Source: Kalmanozyma brasiliensis GHG001
Taxonomy: Eukaryota; Basidiomycota; Ustilaginomycetes; Ustilaginales
DNA: 64,000 nucleotides
Assembly: GCF_000497045.1 (NCBI RefSeq)
Contig: NW_015961948.1
Span: 806,001-870,000, forward strand
Reading direction: 5' to 3'
The position numbers and the translations under genes are program-made. The notes beneath the pieces were generated by a model. That model had not been told where the DNA came from. It saw nothing but the letters and a program-made list of their open reading frames with translations, and made no database searches. Positions 13,684-22,571 of this stretch are shown here, one piece after another (within the stretch, counting starts at the first letter, position 1; each line of letters starts with the position of its first letter).

Positions 13684-16600
13684 CTACAGAGCCATGGCAG
13701 GCGCCGACGACTGCATCAAATCCTGAATGACACCAATTTCGCGGTCCATCGTGTCCCAGGCATAGCCGAGCTGCGAGAGCGCCTCGATCATGTTGTCCAC
13801 CTCCTTCTTCTTCGAGCTGTGTGTGTACGGACCGAGATCTAGCTTGTGCATGTCTTCCAGTTGGTGCAGGATCTCCAGATGAGCGCTGGATGTGGGATCG
13901 TTGAGAGCATGGGCGAGGCGAGCAGCCTGGACGCTATCTCGCTGCGAGTCCTGCCCAGCAAATTCTTCGACAATCTGCTGATGCTGCTGCTGCAGCAAGG
14001 CTTGCGGGTCGATGAAGTTGCCGTCGTCGAACGAGGACGCCGCAGATGTACCCTGCCCATTCGCTCGGCTGACCAGCTCCTCCTCCGAAACGCTCGGGAT
14101 CTTGGCCAGGAATTGGGCAACGGGGAAAATTTGTCGCAAGAAAGGTCCGCCGGTCTGCAGGATGCCCAAGGGCAGCAGAATGCCAAACAGACGGGCTGTC
14201 TTTCGGCAAGAGACGATGGCGCGTTGCATGCTCTTGTCGAACAGAGCCTTGAGCGTAGCGGCCACAAGCTTGTCCTCTTCCGACACGGCGCTTGATGTGC
14301 CTAGCGAGTGACTCAAGCTGGCCATCAGCGCGGCGTTGGCTCGGTGACGCTCGCCAAGCGCCCGGAAAAGCGCAAGGTAGAGCAACGAGCCGCAGAGCTT
14401 GATGCTGGCAATCCAGCCAAGCGGACGGAACGGCTGGAGGCTGTTCATGGTGGACCATGCCTTGGATGCACATCGGTCAAAGAAGAGCATGAGCGAGTCG
14501 AGGCTATTCCAGACGGCGCCGCAGGCTCGTTCCAGCTTTCGCAGCTCGGCCAGCGAAGGGCGGGCGGCGAAGCGTGCGGGACGCGGCGTAGGTGTCATCG
14601 ACGCACCCGCAGGACGCTGCCACGGTGGGATGGACGGCTTGGAGCCCTCAGCGGAATCTATATGAGTTGCCAAGAACCTCGAGAGCGCACCGATCTGCAC
14701 CATGGTCATGATCACGAACGACAACCCCATCTCACCGGACAGCACCACTTCACCCGTGGGCGAGGAGGCAACCGAGACGGCATCCTTGCGGAACGTAGCC
14801 TGACCCACCACCTCGAGGGCGCGATCTTCTGCGAGGTAGGGTCGGCGTCGATTGAAGGCCGAAGCCATCGAGTCCCGTGTCCAGATTGTGAGGTAGATCC
14901 GGTGGGCCTGCATCGTGCTGAGCATATGTTCCACCGCGTGTCGATTCGTCTCGTCGACAACGAGCTTGGCCGACATGCCAAGATTCTCGATGTGTCGGCA
15001 AGCTGTGTCGACAAAGGCATGGGCTTGTTCTCCATCAACGCCATCGAGCAGCGGCGCAAGCAGAGCAATCACCTGAACACCTTCGACACTCGGCTTGGTG
15101 AGAATGTCGTACTTGTGGACCAGAGAAAGCGCATGATTGAGAAGGGCATGGCAGAAGGCTTTCCTCGCCTTGCCTCGACGCAGATTGTGTTCGAGATCCC
15201 CGCGACGATAGGTTCGCATCAAGCCCTCGCTGCGCGTGGAGATCCAGGAGCGCGGACTCAGCCGGTTGGCTTCTGGCGTGAGAGGCTCGGCGGACGAATC
15301 GGGAGCGTCACTAGTTCCGTCGCCGCCATTTGCTTTCGAAGACTTGGCCATGAGCTTCGCGCGCTTGGTCTGGATATAGGTGTCGGTGCACTTGATGCGT
15401 TTGTCCTCGCAACGGCTGCAGCCCATGCCGTCCGGCCTCTCTGTCACGTCGCATCTCACACGACGCAAACGGCAGGTATCGCAGGCGACACCTTGCTTGC
15501 GTTTGGGACGCTTCGCGCCAGCTTTGGGTCCTTCCGCGTCGCGAACGTCGAGCGAGGTCTGAACCACGCCATTGTCATCCACCTCTTGCAGGCGACCGTC
15601 GGCCGCGTCAAGGTCCTTGAGCTCTGAGCCGAAAGCGATCGGCGCGTCCGTGTAGTGGGCCGCCCAAGCGTGCAGGACGGCGAAGAGAGCCTCGGTGGTG
15701 CCCGCGGTGCCGATCTTGCTCTCCTTGGTTCCGGGCCAGGTGATGGAATCGAGGCCCTGAACGGCGGGAATCATGGAAGGGATGCCTTCGTCGGCACATC
15801 CGCCATTCGACATGATGGACATTTTGCGGGGGTCGCCGTTGGCGGCATTGAACGTCTTGCTGAAATGAGCGAAATCAACGACAGGTGCCTGCATGTGGCA
15901 GACCGCAAAGAAGCAGTTGAGCAGCTGAATGGAGAGGGAGCCAGCCATGACGCGATCGTTGATGCGCACCTCGGCGCCCCTGAGCTCTGTAAGGGCACGT
16001 ATAAGGACAGTCGAAGAGTTGATACGCTCTTCCAATGGCTTGATGTTGGATGCTTCGGTGAGAGAAGCGCCGTGCAAGATGCGAGCCTGCTCGATACGCT
16101 TGCCTGAACGGCTGGGTCGTGGATACCGTCGTGAGGGCGGAGCATGCGTCTTTGTGCAGACGTATCCCTTTTCATCGCAACGGGTGCATCGAATCTCGTG
16201 AACAGCCGTGCCAGTGCTAATTGTTCTCTGCATCTCGTTCACTGCCTTCTCGGCTGTAGCTGGCGATGAGCTTCGCGCAGCGTCTGCTCGACGATCGTCC
16301 AAGTCGCATCGAAGATGTTTGGTCCGACATTGGTCGCACGTTACGCCTTGCCGGCGTGCCGACTTCTTCTTGTCGTCCAATAGACTGTCTGCGTCTTCTG
16401 AGTCGGGCGAGCCTACCGAGGAGTTGGCTACTTCGGTACCGTTGGCCGCATGAGCTGCGAAAGAAGACATATCGCTCGGCGTCGCAAAGCCTTCGAGGAC
16501 ATCAGAGCCGGGTTGAGAGTGTGCGGAGGGTACTGAAGACATCATTGCGGCGGGCTCAACATGGCTCGGATGACCGTTCGCGCTGAGATCGGCCAGGTAA

Positions 16601-17022
16601 TGCGCGTAGTAGCTCTGTGCATCTTGGTCAGCTCCGGAGAGACCAGCGAGACCAGCGAAGGGAAACGGCTGATTGGCGAAAGCATTGAAGGGAGAAGAGG
16701 GCCCATGCTGTCCCTGGTCGAAGTCGGATGCTGCTAGGCCGTGGGCAAGGCCTTGACTGGCTTGAGGCGCCGACAAGAGAGAGTTCGTCGCATTCCACGG
16801 GCTCGGCAAGCCAGCAGAAGGCTGCTGATGTTGTGTGGACGGGGTCAAGTTTGGCGACTGCTGCTGATACCGTATCGACTCGAGATTGGAAGGGCCGCTG
16901 AAGTGAGTGTGAAAGTCTGCGTACAGATGGGAGAAGGCGGAAGCGTCGATTGGCATGCTGGGCAGAGCGCCGCGCGGATGGTGCGCAGTGCTCGTGACGA
17001 TGTCCTGGCTGCCTTCGCTCAT
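13684..17022 (-). CDS. Transcription factor with two Zn(II)2Cys6 clusters
   Basis: The protein has 1,112 aa in a single exon, with an ATG at 17022 (MSEGSQDIV). Residues 1-220 are Ser/Gln/Ala-rich. Two binuclear zinc clusters are visible. The first has Cys 229, 232 and 239, then a 39-residue insert, then Cys 279, 282 and 289 (CDQC-RTKHLR-C and CTRC-DEKGYV-C). The second is compact: Cys 514, 517, 524, 535, 538 and 545 (CDTCRLRRVRCD then CSRCEDKRIKC). The rest (about 600-1,000) has helical segments resembling the fungal-specific transcription factor middle region, with RSWISTRSEGLMRTYRRGDLEH. Zinc-cluster proteins are nuclear regulators that usually bind CGG-type half sites. Targets are unknown and its neighbours give no pathway hint. 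Two clusters in one chain is unusual. Confidence 0.85.
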   Translation of the reverse strand: MSEGSQDIVTSTAHHPRGALPSMPIDASAFSHLYADFHTHFSGPSNLESIRYQQQSPNLTPSTQHQQPSAGLPSPWNATNSLLSAPQASQGLAHGLAASDFDQGQHGPSSPFNAFANQPFPFAGLAGLSGADQDAQSYYAHYLADLSANGHPSHVEPAAMMSSVPSAHSQPGSDVLEGFATPSDMSSFAAHAANGTEVANSSVGSPDSEDADSLLDDKKKSARRQGVTCDQCRTKHLRCDLDDRRADAARSSSPATAEKAVNEMQRTISTGTAVHEIRCTRCDEKGYVCTKTHAPPSRRYPRPSRSGKRIEQARILHGASLTEASNIKPLEERINSSTVLIRALTELRGAEVRINDRVMAGSLSIQLLNCFFAVCHMQAPVVDFAHFSKTFNAANGDPRKMSIMSNGGCADEGIPSMIPAVQGLDSITWPGTKESKIGTAGTTEALFAVLHAWAAHYTDAPIAFGSELKDLDAADGRLQEVDDNGVVQTSLDVRDAEGPKAGAKRPKRKQGVACDTCRLRRVRCDVTERPDGMGCSRCEDKRIKCTDTYIQTKRAKLMAKSSKANGGDGTSDAPDSSAEPLTPEANRLSPRSWISTRSEGLMRTYRRGDLEHNLRRGKARKAFCHALLNHALSLVHKYDILTKPSVEGVQVIALLAPLLDGVDGEQAHAFVDTACRHIENLGMSAKLVVDETNRHAVEHMLSTMQAHRIYLTIWTRDSMASAFNRRRPYLAEDRALEVVGQATFRKDAVSVASSPTGEVVLSGEMGLSFVIMTMVQIGALSRFLATHIDSAEGSKPSIPPWQRPAGASMTPTPRPARFAARPSLAELRKLERACGAVWNSLDSLMLFFDRCASKAWSTMNSLQPFRPLGWIASIKLCGSLLYLALFRALGERHRANAALMASLSHSLGTSSAVSEEDKLVAATLKALFDKSMQRAIVSCRKTARLFGILLPLGILQTGGPFLRQIFPVAQFLAKIPSVSEEELVSRANGQGTSAASSFDDGNFIDPQALLQQQHQQIVEEFAGQDSQRDSVQAARLAHALNDPTSSAHLEILHQLEDMHKLDLGPYTHSSKKKEVDNMIEALSQLGYAWDTMDREIGVIQDLMQSSAPAMAL

Positions 17023-18274
17023 CTTTACGCGTGTGATGAGGGCGAAGGCATAGTATGATGGAGGCTAAGGTGGCTGAGGACGGGGAGTGAGCGACGAGCA
17101 GGGAAGACTTCAGAGGTATGATGTTGGTGCAAAGGTCAGAAGAAGGAGGATGGGATCGGACGGCGTGAGTTGGAAAAGCTCAAAGGGTGCAAAGGATCTG
17201 CAGAATGACTGCGCGCGCCAAGTCTGGGCGCCGATATTGCAGCTCTCCACAGCGTGACTGCCGTCCGTTTGCTGGCTTCTCGCGCAGCTCCGCTCCCATC
17301 ACAATGAGACGTGTGACTTGCTCCAATGCTGTCACAACTCGGACCACCTCCGCATTGCGCACATCATGGAGCTGCAGACTACTGTTGGTGGGCACAGCGC
17401 GCGTGGTGAAAAAGCTTAAAGCCGGCAGGCACCACGTCGGTAAAACAAAAAGCAGACCGACCCCACATGCCCTGCAGCTCTCCTGTCTTTCACGTCGAGG
17501 GTCACAGCAGAAATTCGCCGGCGGAATTCTAGAGACTCGAGCTTGGCAGCTGAGGGTTCCCTTTCCCTGTCGAGAGACGTGGTGCATTGCCAATCACACT
17601 GATGCCCGGCAAGGCGGTCACTGCGGAAGGCGTTCGACATGCTGCATCAGCTTTCCCACGCTCAAGCAGAGCAAGGCGCCACCCTGCGAAGGCTAGCTAG
17701 TGGTCGGCTGGACGCGAGGTCAATTTGGGACTTTTTCCCACGCTCAAGAGACCGGCGATCGCTCCGCTTCTGAAGGGGCTCGAGCAAACACAATGGCCTC
17801 CGACGAACATACCCACATCACACGGTACTGTATTCTTTGCATCATGACAGCGCGCAGCGGAAGCAACAGCCGGACCAACAGCGACCTCTCTTCGTTGGGC
17901 TGGACCCAAGAAGATCTGCTTTTCACAGCGTCCAGCCTTCGAGGCAGGCGCTTAAATTTCGGCTCTTCTTGGCCTTTTTGCAATTTTGGGACGGTGACCC
18001 TGACTCGGCAGCTTTACGTCGCAAAGTTCCGGCGCTTCCACACGGCTTCCAGCCGAACGCAATACAGCAACCCAGTCACAAGTCCACGGATGTCATTCGG
18101 CTTCACATCGGCTTCCATGGTCTCAGCAAACGACATGAGAAATCGACGATATCTTAAGCTGCAGATCGGCGATGCAGAACCTGACATGTTCGCGGACGCA
18201 GGGGGTAGCCTCCCGTATGGCAGGTCTCTTACACGCACCTCCGTCTGAAGGAAGCAATTGATGCACAAGGAGGG
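17023..18274. other. Gene-poor region between zinc-cluster regulator and F-box-like gene
   Basis: About 1.25 kb holding the regulator's promoter and the 3' flank of the F-box-like gene. A 15-nt direct repeat TTTCCCACGCTCAAG occurs at 17653-17667 and 17734-17748. An open frame with an ATG at 17792 runs to 18248 (about 152 codons, plus strand). It has no recognisable domain and weak coding character, so I do not call it a gene. Confidence 0.5.
17653..17748 (+). repeat. 15-nt direct repeat pair TTTCCCACGCTCAAG
   Basis: Two exact copies at 17653-17667 and 17734-17748 are spaced 81 bases start to start in non-coding DNA. They could be paired protein-binding sites or a small duplication. Confidence 0.6.
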
Positions 18275-19363
18275 CTAGAACAGGATGCGTTCCTTGCAGT
18301 GGTTACATGATACAATGCTGCGCTCAAACATCTCTTCGTTCTGTCTGCCATCCTCCATCTCTCGACCCTGCAGGATGACATGCAGCCTTTTGCGGGTCCC
18401 AGCTCGTCCTGCGCTGGCGTCAACGCTCTCGTCTGTCTTTGCTGTCTGCGCAGCAACATCGGAGAACATCCCCATATCGATGCAGTAGCCCTGGAACCCC
18501 ATCTGGAGGCCTTCTCCGCGCAAGTACGGCTGCTCCGGCCTTCGTGGTCTTCGCTTTCCCACCTGCACAATGATCTGAGTCGCGACGCAGCCCTTAAACA
18601 CCATCGTCGATTCCGTCGTGGCAGGTGTCCCCATTGAAAACCGATCGGACCAGTATGGCGTCCTAGACTCGTACAGTGCAAAGCGCTGTGGTTCTCGGAG
18701 GCGTTGATCGTCTGCAGCCGCCTGCTCCCATATCCGAGAATCTGCGCGATCCGTCTTGACCACCGTGCAGACATCCCTCAGCGATGGCTGCGAGCGAAGC
18801 TGGTGAATCAGAAAAGCACCTGCGATGCCGTGCCAGCCGGTAAGATGCAGGCTGCGAATCTGATTGATGCTTGTCGTCTGCGATGGAGAGCGAGCGGTTG
18901 TCACGCTTGTCTGTGCAGCGCGGTCTCCAGAGAGAAACACAAGAACAGACTGCAACAGATGCAGGTCGATCAAGCTTTCGTCCCGGGAGAGCTGTCGCAT
19001 GGTCTGTGACAGATCCACATCAATCTTGCCGTGGCCTTCCATTCGTACTTCTGAGCTTGACTGCGTGAGACCCAAGCGGTCGATCTGCTGGGCCGCCTCT
19101 CTCCATTCTGACAGATTGAGTCGATGAGCGGGTTCCAGGAAGAGCAGTTCTCGATCGAATTGGGCGAATCTGTCTCGCAGCGTGTGGCTTATTGCTCTGC
19201 TGACGAGGACCAGGCTGCTGAGGTCCAGAAAGCGGGACAGGTAGAAGAGCAGCTCGCTCGGTAGGGCCTCGATGCGCGCCAAACAATGTGGTGGAGGATT
19301 TGTACCGGTTCGGAGCGCCGCGACTGACCTTGCGGGGGCGGACTGCGATACATTTGAGGCCAT
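18275..19363 (-). CDS. F-box-like hypothetical protein (N-terminus uncertain)
   Basis: From the ATG at 19363 (MASNVSQSAPARS) the product is 362 aa. Residues about 31-70 (IEALPSELLFYLSRFLDLSSLVLVSRAISHTL, written in two overlapping blocks: LPSELLFYLSRFL and SSLVLVSRAI) resemble a degenerate F-box, the Skp1-binding element of SCF ubiquitin ligases. The remainder has no recognisable repeat. It ends with a small Cys pair (SCNHCKERILF). The frame stays open upstream to a TAG at 19570-19568, and beyond that stop the same frame has an ATG at 19606 with 12 codons (MPRIITLDLELS). The ancestral start may therefore be 19606, with the stop disabling it, or an intron I cannot place may remove it. Function is unknown and the F-box call is tentative. 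Confidence 0.5.
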   Translation of the reverse strand: MASNVSQSAPARSVAALRTGTNPPPHCLARIEALPSELLFYLSRFLDLSSLVLVSRAISHTLRDRFAQFDRELLFLEPAHRLNLSEWREAAQQIDRLGLTQSSSEVRMEGHGKIDVDLSQTMRQLSRDESLIDLHLLQSVLVFLSGDRAAQTSVTTARSPSQTTSINQIRSLHLTGWHGIAGAFLIHQLRSQPSLRDVCTVVKTDRADSRIWEQAAADDQRLREPQRFALYESRTPYWSDRFSMGTPATTESTMVFKGCVATQIIVQVGKRRPRRPEQPYLRGEGLQMGFQGYCIDMGMFSDVAAQTAKTDESVDASAGRAGTRKRLHVILQGREMEDGRQNEEMFERSIVSCNHCKERILF

Positions 19364-19913
19364 CGTGTCTCTCAGCCTTGCTAGGAGAGAGGAGGATGAT
19401 GTCGTCCCCCGACCTCTGACGACCTCGAGCTCGGGCGTGAAGGGATGTCTTGGTTCATATGTCCATCTTGAGGTCTTCGGATCCGCTCGATACTGGTCCA
19501 CCGATCGGACTTGTTCGACTTCAAGCTCTCTGAGTTCGATGTGGAGCCAAGGTGGGCGGTTTCGGCTCTACGATAGCTCAAGATCGAGCGTGATGATACG
19601 AGGCATGGTGTTGAAGGTCGAGAACGAGCACCGTGCACGAAGGAAGCTCGGTCGGAAGATGCAGCAAAACATGTGGAGGATTTTGCTGCCAAAACGGACC
19701 TCAGGGTCAACCAATCAGACCGGCTTTGAAGATGCTTTCCCGCACTGAGAAGCGTCACGAATGGACACAGCGACACTCGGTCTACTCAGAACCGGCACAG
19801 GCATCTTGAGAGCGTTCGTGAGACAGTAATCGAATCGATGCAGCGTGCAGATAGTACAGTGTGACAAACAAAGGGAACGGTGTGCGTGGCGGCGGAGATG
19901 ACTTCAAGCGCTC
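19364..19913. other. Intergenic / possible 5' extension of the F-box-like gene and MRT4 3' flank
   Basis: 550 bases. The part from 19364 to 19606 is an open frame continuous with the F-box-like gene except for the TAG at 19570-19568, and its translation (WLHIELRELEVEQ) looks protein-like. The rest to 19913 shows no feature. Confidence 0.5.
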
Positions 19914-20843
19914 CTAAAGTCCCTCTGGCATCATCATGTCCTTTGTGACGGCGTCTTCGGCATCCTGGTCATCCTCGTCGTCCTCATCGTCGTTCATCTC
20001 CTCATCGCTTTCCTCCTCGACGTCCTCGCTATTGGCCTTTCCGGCGGCGCCGTTGCTCTTACGGTCTCTTGACCAGCCGTTGTCGGTCGGTGCGCGCATC
20101 TTGCCTGCCTGTTTGCCCACGAGCGCCTGATCCTCCTTCGACAAATCAATCAGGTGCACACCGCGCTCTCCCTTGTCCTCTTCTGCATCCGCCGCGCTCC
20201 AATACGCCAAAGGAATGAGTCGGAAGTGGGCCATGTGAACGAGAATGTGCTTGAGGACCTGTGCTTGGCTCGAAGTGAGCGTCTGACCCTCCTTGCACAC
20301 GGTGTAGCTCTGCAGCAATGTGGGGATACCGCGCTTGAGCTCTGTGGGCATGCCGAGCTGTCGGAGTTGTGGCTCGACGGGGTGCGGCAGTGTGTCTGGT
20401 GGGTTGGAGCGGGCCATCACGGGTCCTTCCGGTAGCTCGATGGTTTCCGTCGCCTTCGATCCACCTCGTGCAAAGTCCTCGCGCTGGTAGTCCTTGAACC
20501 AGTCGATCACCTCGGCGGGCGAAGACTCGGTGAACAACAGACCAACATCACCCGAAAGACGCTGGCTGATGCCGCTGATACCTGTCCTCACTTCCTCCTC
20601 CTCCGTCATGCCAAGCGCGAGAGCAAGCACCTTGAGCTTGCCAAAGAAGATCTTGCTGCCTTTCCATAGGTCTCGTACCTCCTTGAGGTAGTTGTTGCGC
20701 ATCGAGTGGTGACCGAGGATCCAGACGTAGGGGTATTCCTGTGCAGCATCGCGCACCTTGTCGATGAGGTTGGCCTTGTCCTCTTTGGTCTTCTTGTCGG
20801 TCCTGGTGAGGGACACCACCTTGGCTCGCTTAGCTCGTGGCAT
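19914..20843 (-). CDS. MRT4: Ribosome assembly factor Mrt4 (P0-like)
   Basis: The protein has 309 aa and begins MPRAKRAKVVSLTRTDKKTKEDK, the standard Mrt4 start. The L10/P0-like domain (about residues 20-130) includes YPYVWILGHHSMRNNYLKEV, then RDLWKGSKIFFGKLKVLALALG and the LSGDVGLLFT block. A second domain contains LPEGPVMARSNPPDTLPHPVEPQLRQLGMPTELKRG in family order. Mrt4 occupies the P0 site on nucleolar and nuclear pre-60S particles and is later exchanged for P0. The C-terminal 55 residues are a long Asp/Glu tail. That is longer than in yeast Mrt4 (236 aa). It is divergent from deoxyhypusine hydroxylase over 369 bases and has an AAAATTTC motif 139 bases upstream. Confidence 0.93.
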   Translation of the reverse strand: MPRAKRAKVVSLTRTDKKTKEDKANLIDKVRDAAQEYPYVWILGHHSMRNNYLKEVRDLWKGSKIFFGKLKVLALALGMTEEEEVRTGISGISQRLSGDVGLLFTESSPAEVIDWFKDYQREDFARGGSKATETIELPEGPVMARSNPPDTLPHPVEPQLRQLGMPTELKRGIPTLLQSYTVCKEGQTLTSSQAQVLKHILVHMAHFRLIPLAYWSAADAEEDKGERGVHLIDLSKEDQALVGKQAGKMRAPTDNGWSRDRKSNGAAGKANSEDVEEESDEEMNDDEDDEDDQDAEDAVTKDMMMPEGL

Positions 20844-20981
20844 CTTGTGTTATGTGTGCTCCTGTAGAGTGGGTTATGGTGATGAGGTGAAGCAGAGAGG
20901 CTGACTGACAGTGAGAAGGTGGAGAGGCAGCAACTCCCAACGTCAACGGACTGCCCTGCAACCACAGAACCCTGAGGCTGG

Positions 20982-20993
20982 AAAATTTCAGAA
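20982..20993 (+). promoter_or_regulatory. RRPE-like arm AAAATTTCAGAA (MRT4 side)
   Basis: One half of a mirrored 12-nt pair. The other half, TTCTGAAATTTT, lies at 21091-21102 on the deoxyhypusine hydroxylase side. The core resembles the yeast RRPE. Role inferred only. Confidence 0.4.
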
Positions 20994-21090
20994 AAGGCAA
21001 ATTCTTCTCAACGACCCTGGACGTCAACTTTTTCCCAGCTCTGCAGACTGCCTGTTCAAAGCTCTGACCGCTGCTTACGTGTTCCAACTC

Positions 21091-21102
21091 TTCTGAAATT
21101 TT
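21091..21102 (-). promoter_or_regulatory. RRPE-like arm AAAATTTCAGAA (deoxyhypusine hydroxylase side)
   Basis: Exact reverse complement of 20982-20993. It ends 111 bases before the chosen ATG at 21213. See the paired entry. Confidence 0.4.
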
Positions 21103-21212
21103 GCCTGGAAGCGGCGTTTAAGGTTTTGGCGCAGAAGGACCTTTCTCTCCTGCACGAGCGCATGCGATCCTTCCCCCGAAACGACATCCCCTCATCAGCT
21201 AGCATTGCAAAG

Positions 21213-22322
21213 ATGCCGGTCCCCTCGACAACAAGCAACATGGAATCGCTCGAAAAGAGCCTCTGTGACTTCTCCGGCTCCACGCCGCTCGACCAGCGCT
21301 TCCGCTCGCTCTTCACCATCAAGGGTCTCGCTGCCACCTCGGACGAGCACATGCAACGAGCCATCTCGATCATCTCCGCCGCCTTTTCGGACGATTCGGC
21401 GCTCCTCAAGCACGAGCTGGCCTACGTGCTCGGTCAGCTGGAAGACAGTCGTGCACTTCCTACGCTCAAGGGGGTGCTTGAAGACCTCCAACAGGATGCG
21501 ATGGTTCGACACGAAGCGGCTGAGGCGATGGGAGCCATCTCGGACCCCACCGTTCTTCCCGTCCTGGAACAGTATCGCAATGACGGCGATGTGAGCGTCC
21601 GCGAGACCTGCGAGCTGGCCATCTCCAAGATCACCTTCGACAACTCTTCCGAAGGTCAAGCATTGAAGGCGTCGAAAGCGCAGGCCAAGGTGGCGGAGGA
21701 GCAGAGCGGTTTGGGCGGTGTAGAGTCGGCGTTCAAGCCCATCGATCCTGCACCTGCCATGACGCCCGCTGCGAGCAAGGAGGCCGCTAAATCGCAGGCA
21801 GACAGCATGTCGTACGACGCAACACAGGTGCCGCTGTTCCGAGAAGCGTTGCTCAATACAAACCTCAGCCTGTTCGAGCGCTACCGGGCCATGTTTGCCC
21901 TTCGCAACGTCGCACACGGTGGCGGTGAAGGAGCTGTCCAGGCTGTGCTGGCACTGGCACAGGGGCTGAAGGACGGCTCGGCGCTGTTCAGGCACGAAAT
22001 CTGCTTCGTCTTTGGCGAACTCTGCCACCCAGCTTCGATACCAAGCATGATTCAGGTGCTCAATGATGCGAACGAACACGAGATGGTCCGACACGAAGCA
22101 GCAGAGGCGCTCGGTGGCATCGTGGAGGAGGGCGAAGAGGAGCAAGAGGCCAAGAGCGGCGATTTCAAGCTGGTGATGGACACGCTGAAGAGGTGGGCCG
22201 AAGACATGGAGGCGCCACGGGTGGTCAGGGAGAGTTGCGTGGTCGCGCTCGACGAGCTGGCGTACAACAACGACCCGACCCAATTCCATCGTGTGGAAGC
22301 GCCGACGGCTGTTGCTGCCTAG
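21213..22322 (+). CDS. LIA1: Deoxyhypusine hydroxylase (HEAT-repeat di-iron enzyme)
   Basis: The product is 369 aa from the ATG at 21213 (MPVPSTTSNMESLEK). This start has A at -3 and a length near the family norm. An ATG at 21162 would add 17 residues, and the frame's upstream end is a TTG. The enzyme completes hypusine on eIF5A. Its four metal-binding His-Glu pairs are present at H67-E68, H100-E101, H261-E262 and H294-E295. The 33-residue spacing within each half matches the family. Each pair sits in a HEAT-type helix (KHELAYVLGQ, RHEAAEAMGA, RHEICFVFGE, RHEAAEALGG). The two halves are joined by an Ala/Ser/Lys-rich linker around 155-205. It is a single exon. Deoxyhypusine synthase is not in the window. 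Confidence 0.95.
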   Translation: MPVPSTTSNMESLEKSLCDFSGSTPLDQRFRSLFTIKGLAATSDEHMQRAISIISAAFSDDSALLKHELAYVLGQLEDSRALPTLKGVLEDLQQDAMVRHEAAEAMGAISDPTVLPVLEQYRNDGDVSVRETCELAISKITFDNSSEGQALKASKAQAKVAEEQSGLGGVESAFKPIDPAPAMTPAASKEAAKSQADSMSYDATQVPLFREALLNTNLSLFERYRAMFALRNVAHGGGEGAVQAVLALAQGLKDGSALFRHEICFVFGELCHPASIPSMIQVLNDANEHEMVRHEAAEALGGIVEEGEEEQEAKSGDFKLVMDTLKRWAEDMEAPRVVRESCVVALDELAYNNDPTQFHRVEAPTAVAA

Positions 22323-22571
22323 TCGTACCGCTCCATCGCTCTGCATCTGTCTCATCCTGCATACTTCTCGCATCCACGTCCTTCTACGAGACCCCTTGTA
22401 CACTATCACATGACTGAATCTGATCTCGCATCTCGCAAGCGGACGGCGTGAGGACAGATGAACTTGCTTGCAGATTGACAGGTACAAATACAGTGCGACG
22501 GGAACGGGAAGACGACAGAAGACAACGGTGCAAACAGGACAGGGGTATAGGAGAACGTTTCGACAAGGAGA

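Larger units (their letters stand above)
20844..21212. other. Divergent promoter, MRT4 / deoxyhypusine hydroxylase
   Basis: 369 bases carrying a 12-nt perfect inverted pair: AAAATTTCAGAA at 20982-20993 and TTCTGAAATTTT at 21091-21102. Each copy lies about 110-140 bases upstream of one of the two genes, in mirrored orientation. A PAC-like TGATGAGG lies at about 20880-20887. Confidence 0.6.

Noticed and set aside
14308..15627. 439-codon plus-strand frame inside the zinc-cluster regulator
   Set aside because: It has no domain and overlaps the second zinc cluster on the other strand. Treated as an antisense artefact.
21195..22487. 430-codon antisense frame over deoxyhypusine hydroxylase
   Set aside because: It is a shadow of a codon-biased gene. 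The opposite strand has the full set of metal-binding His-Glu pairs.
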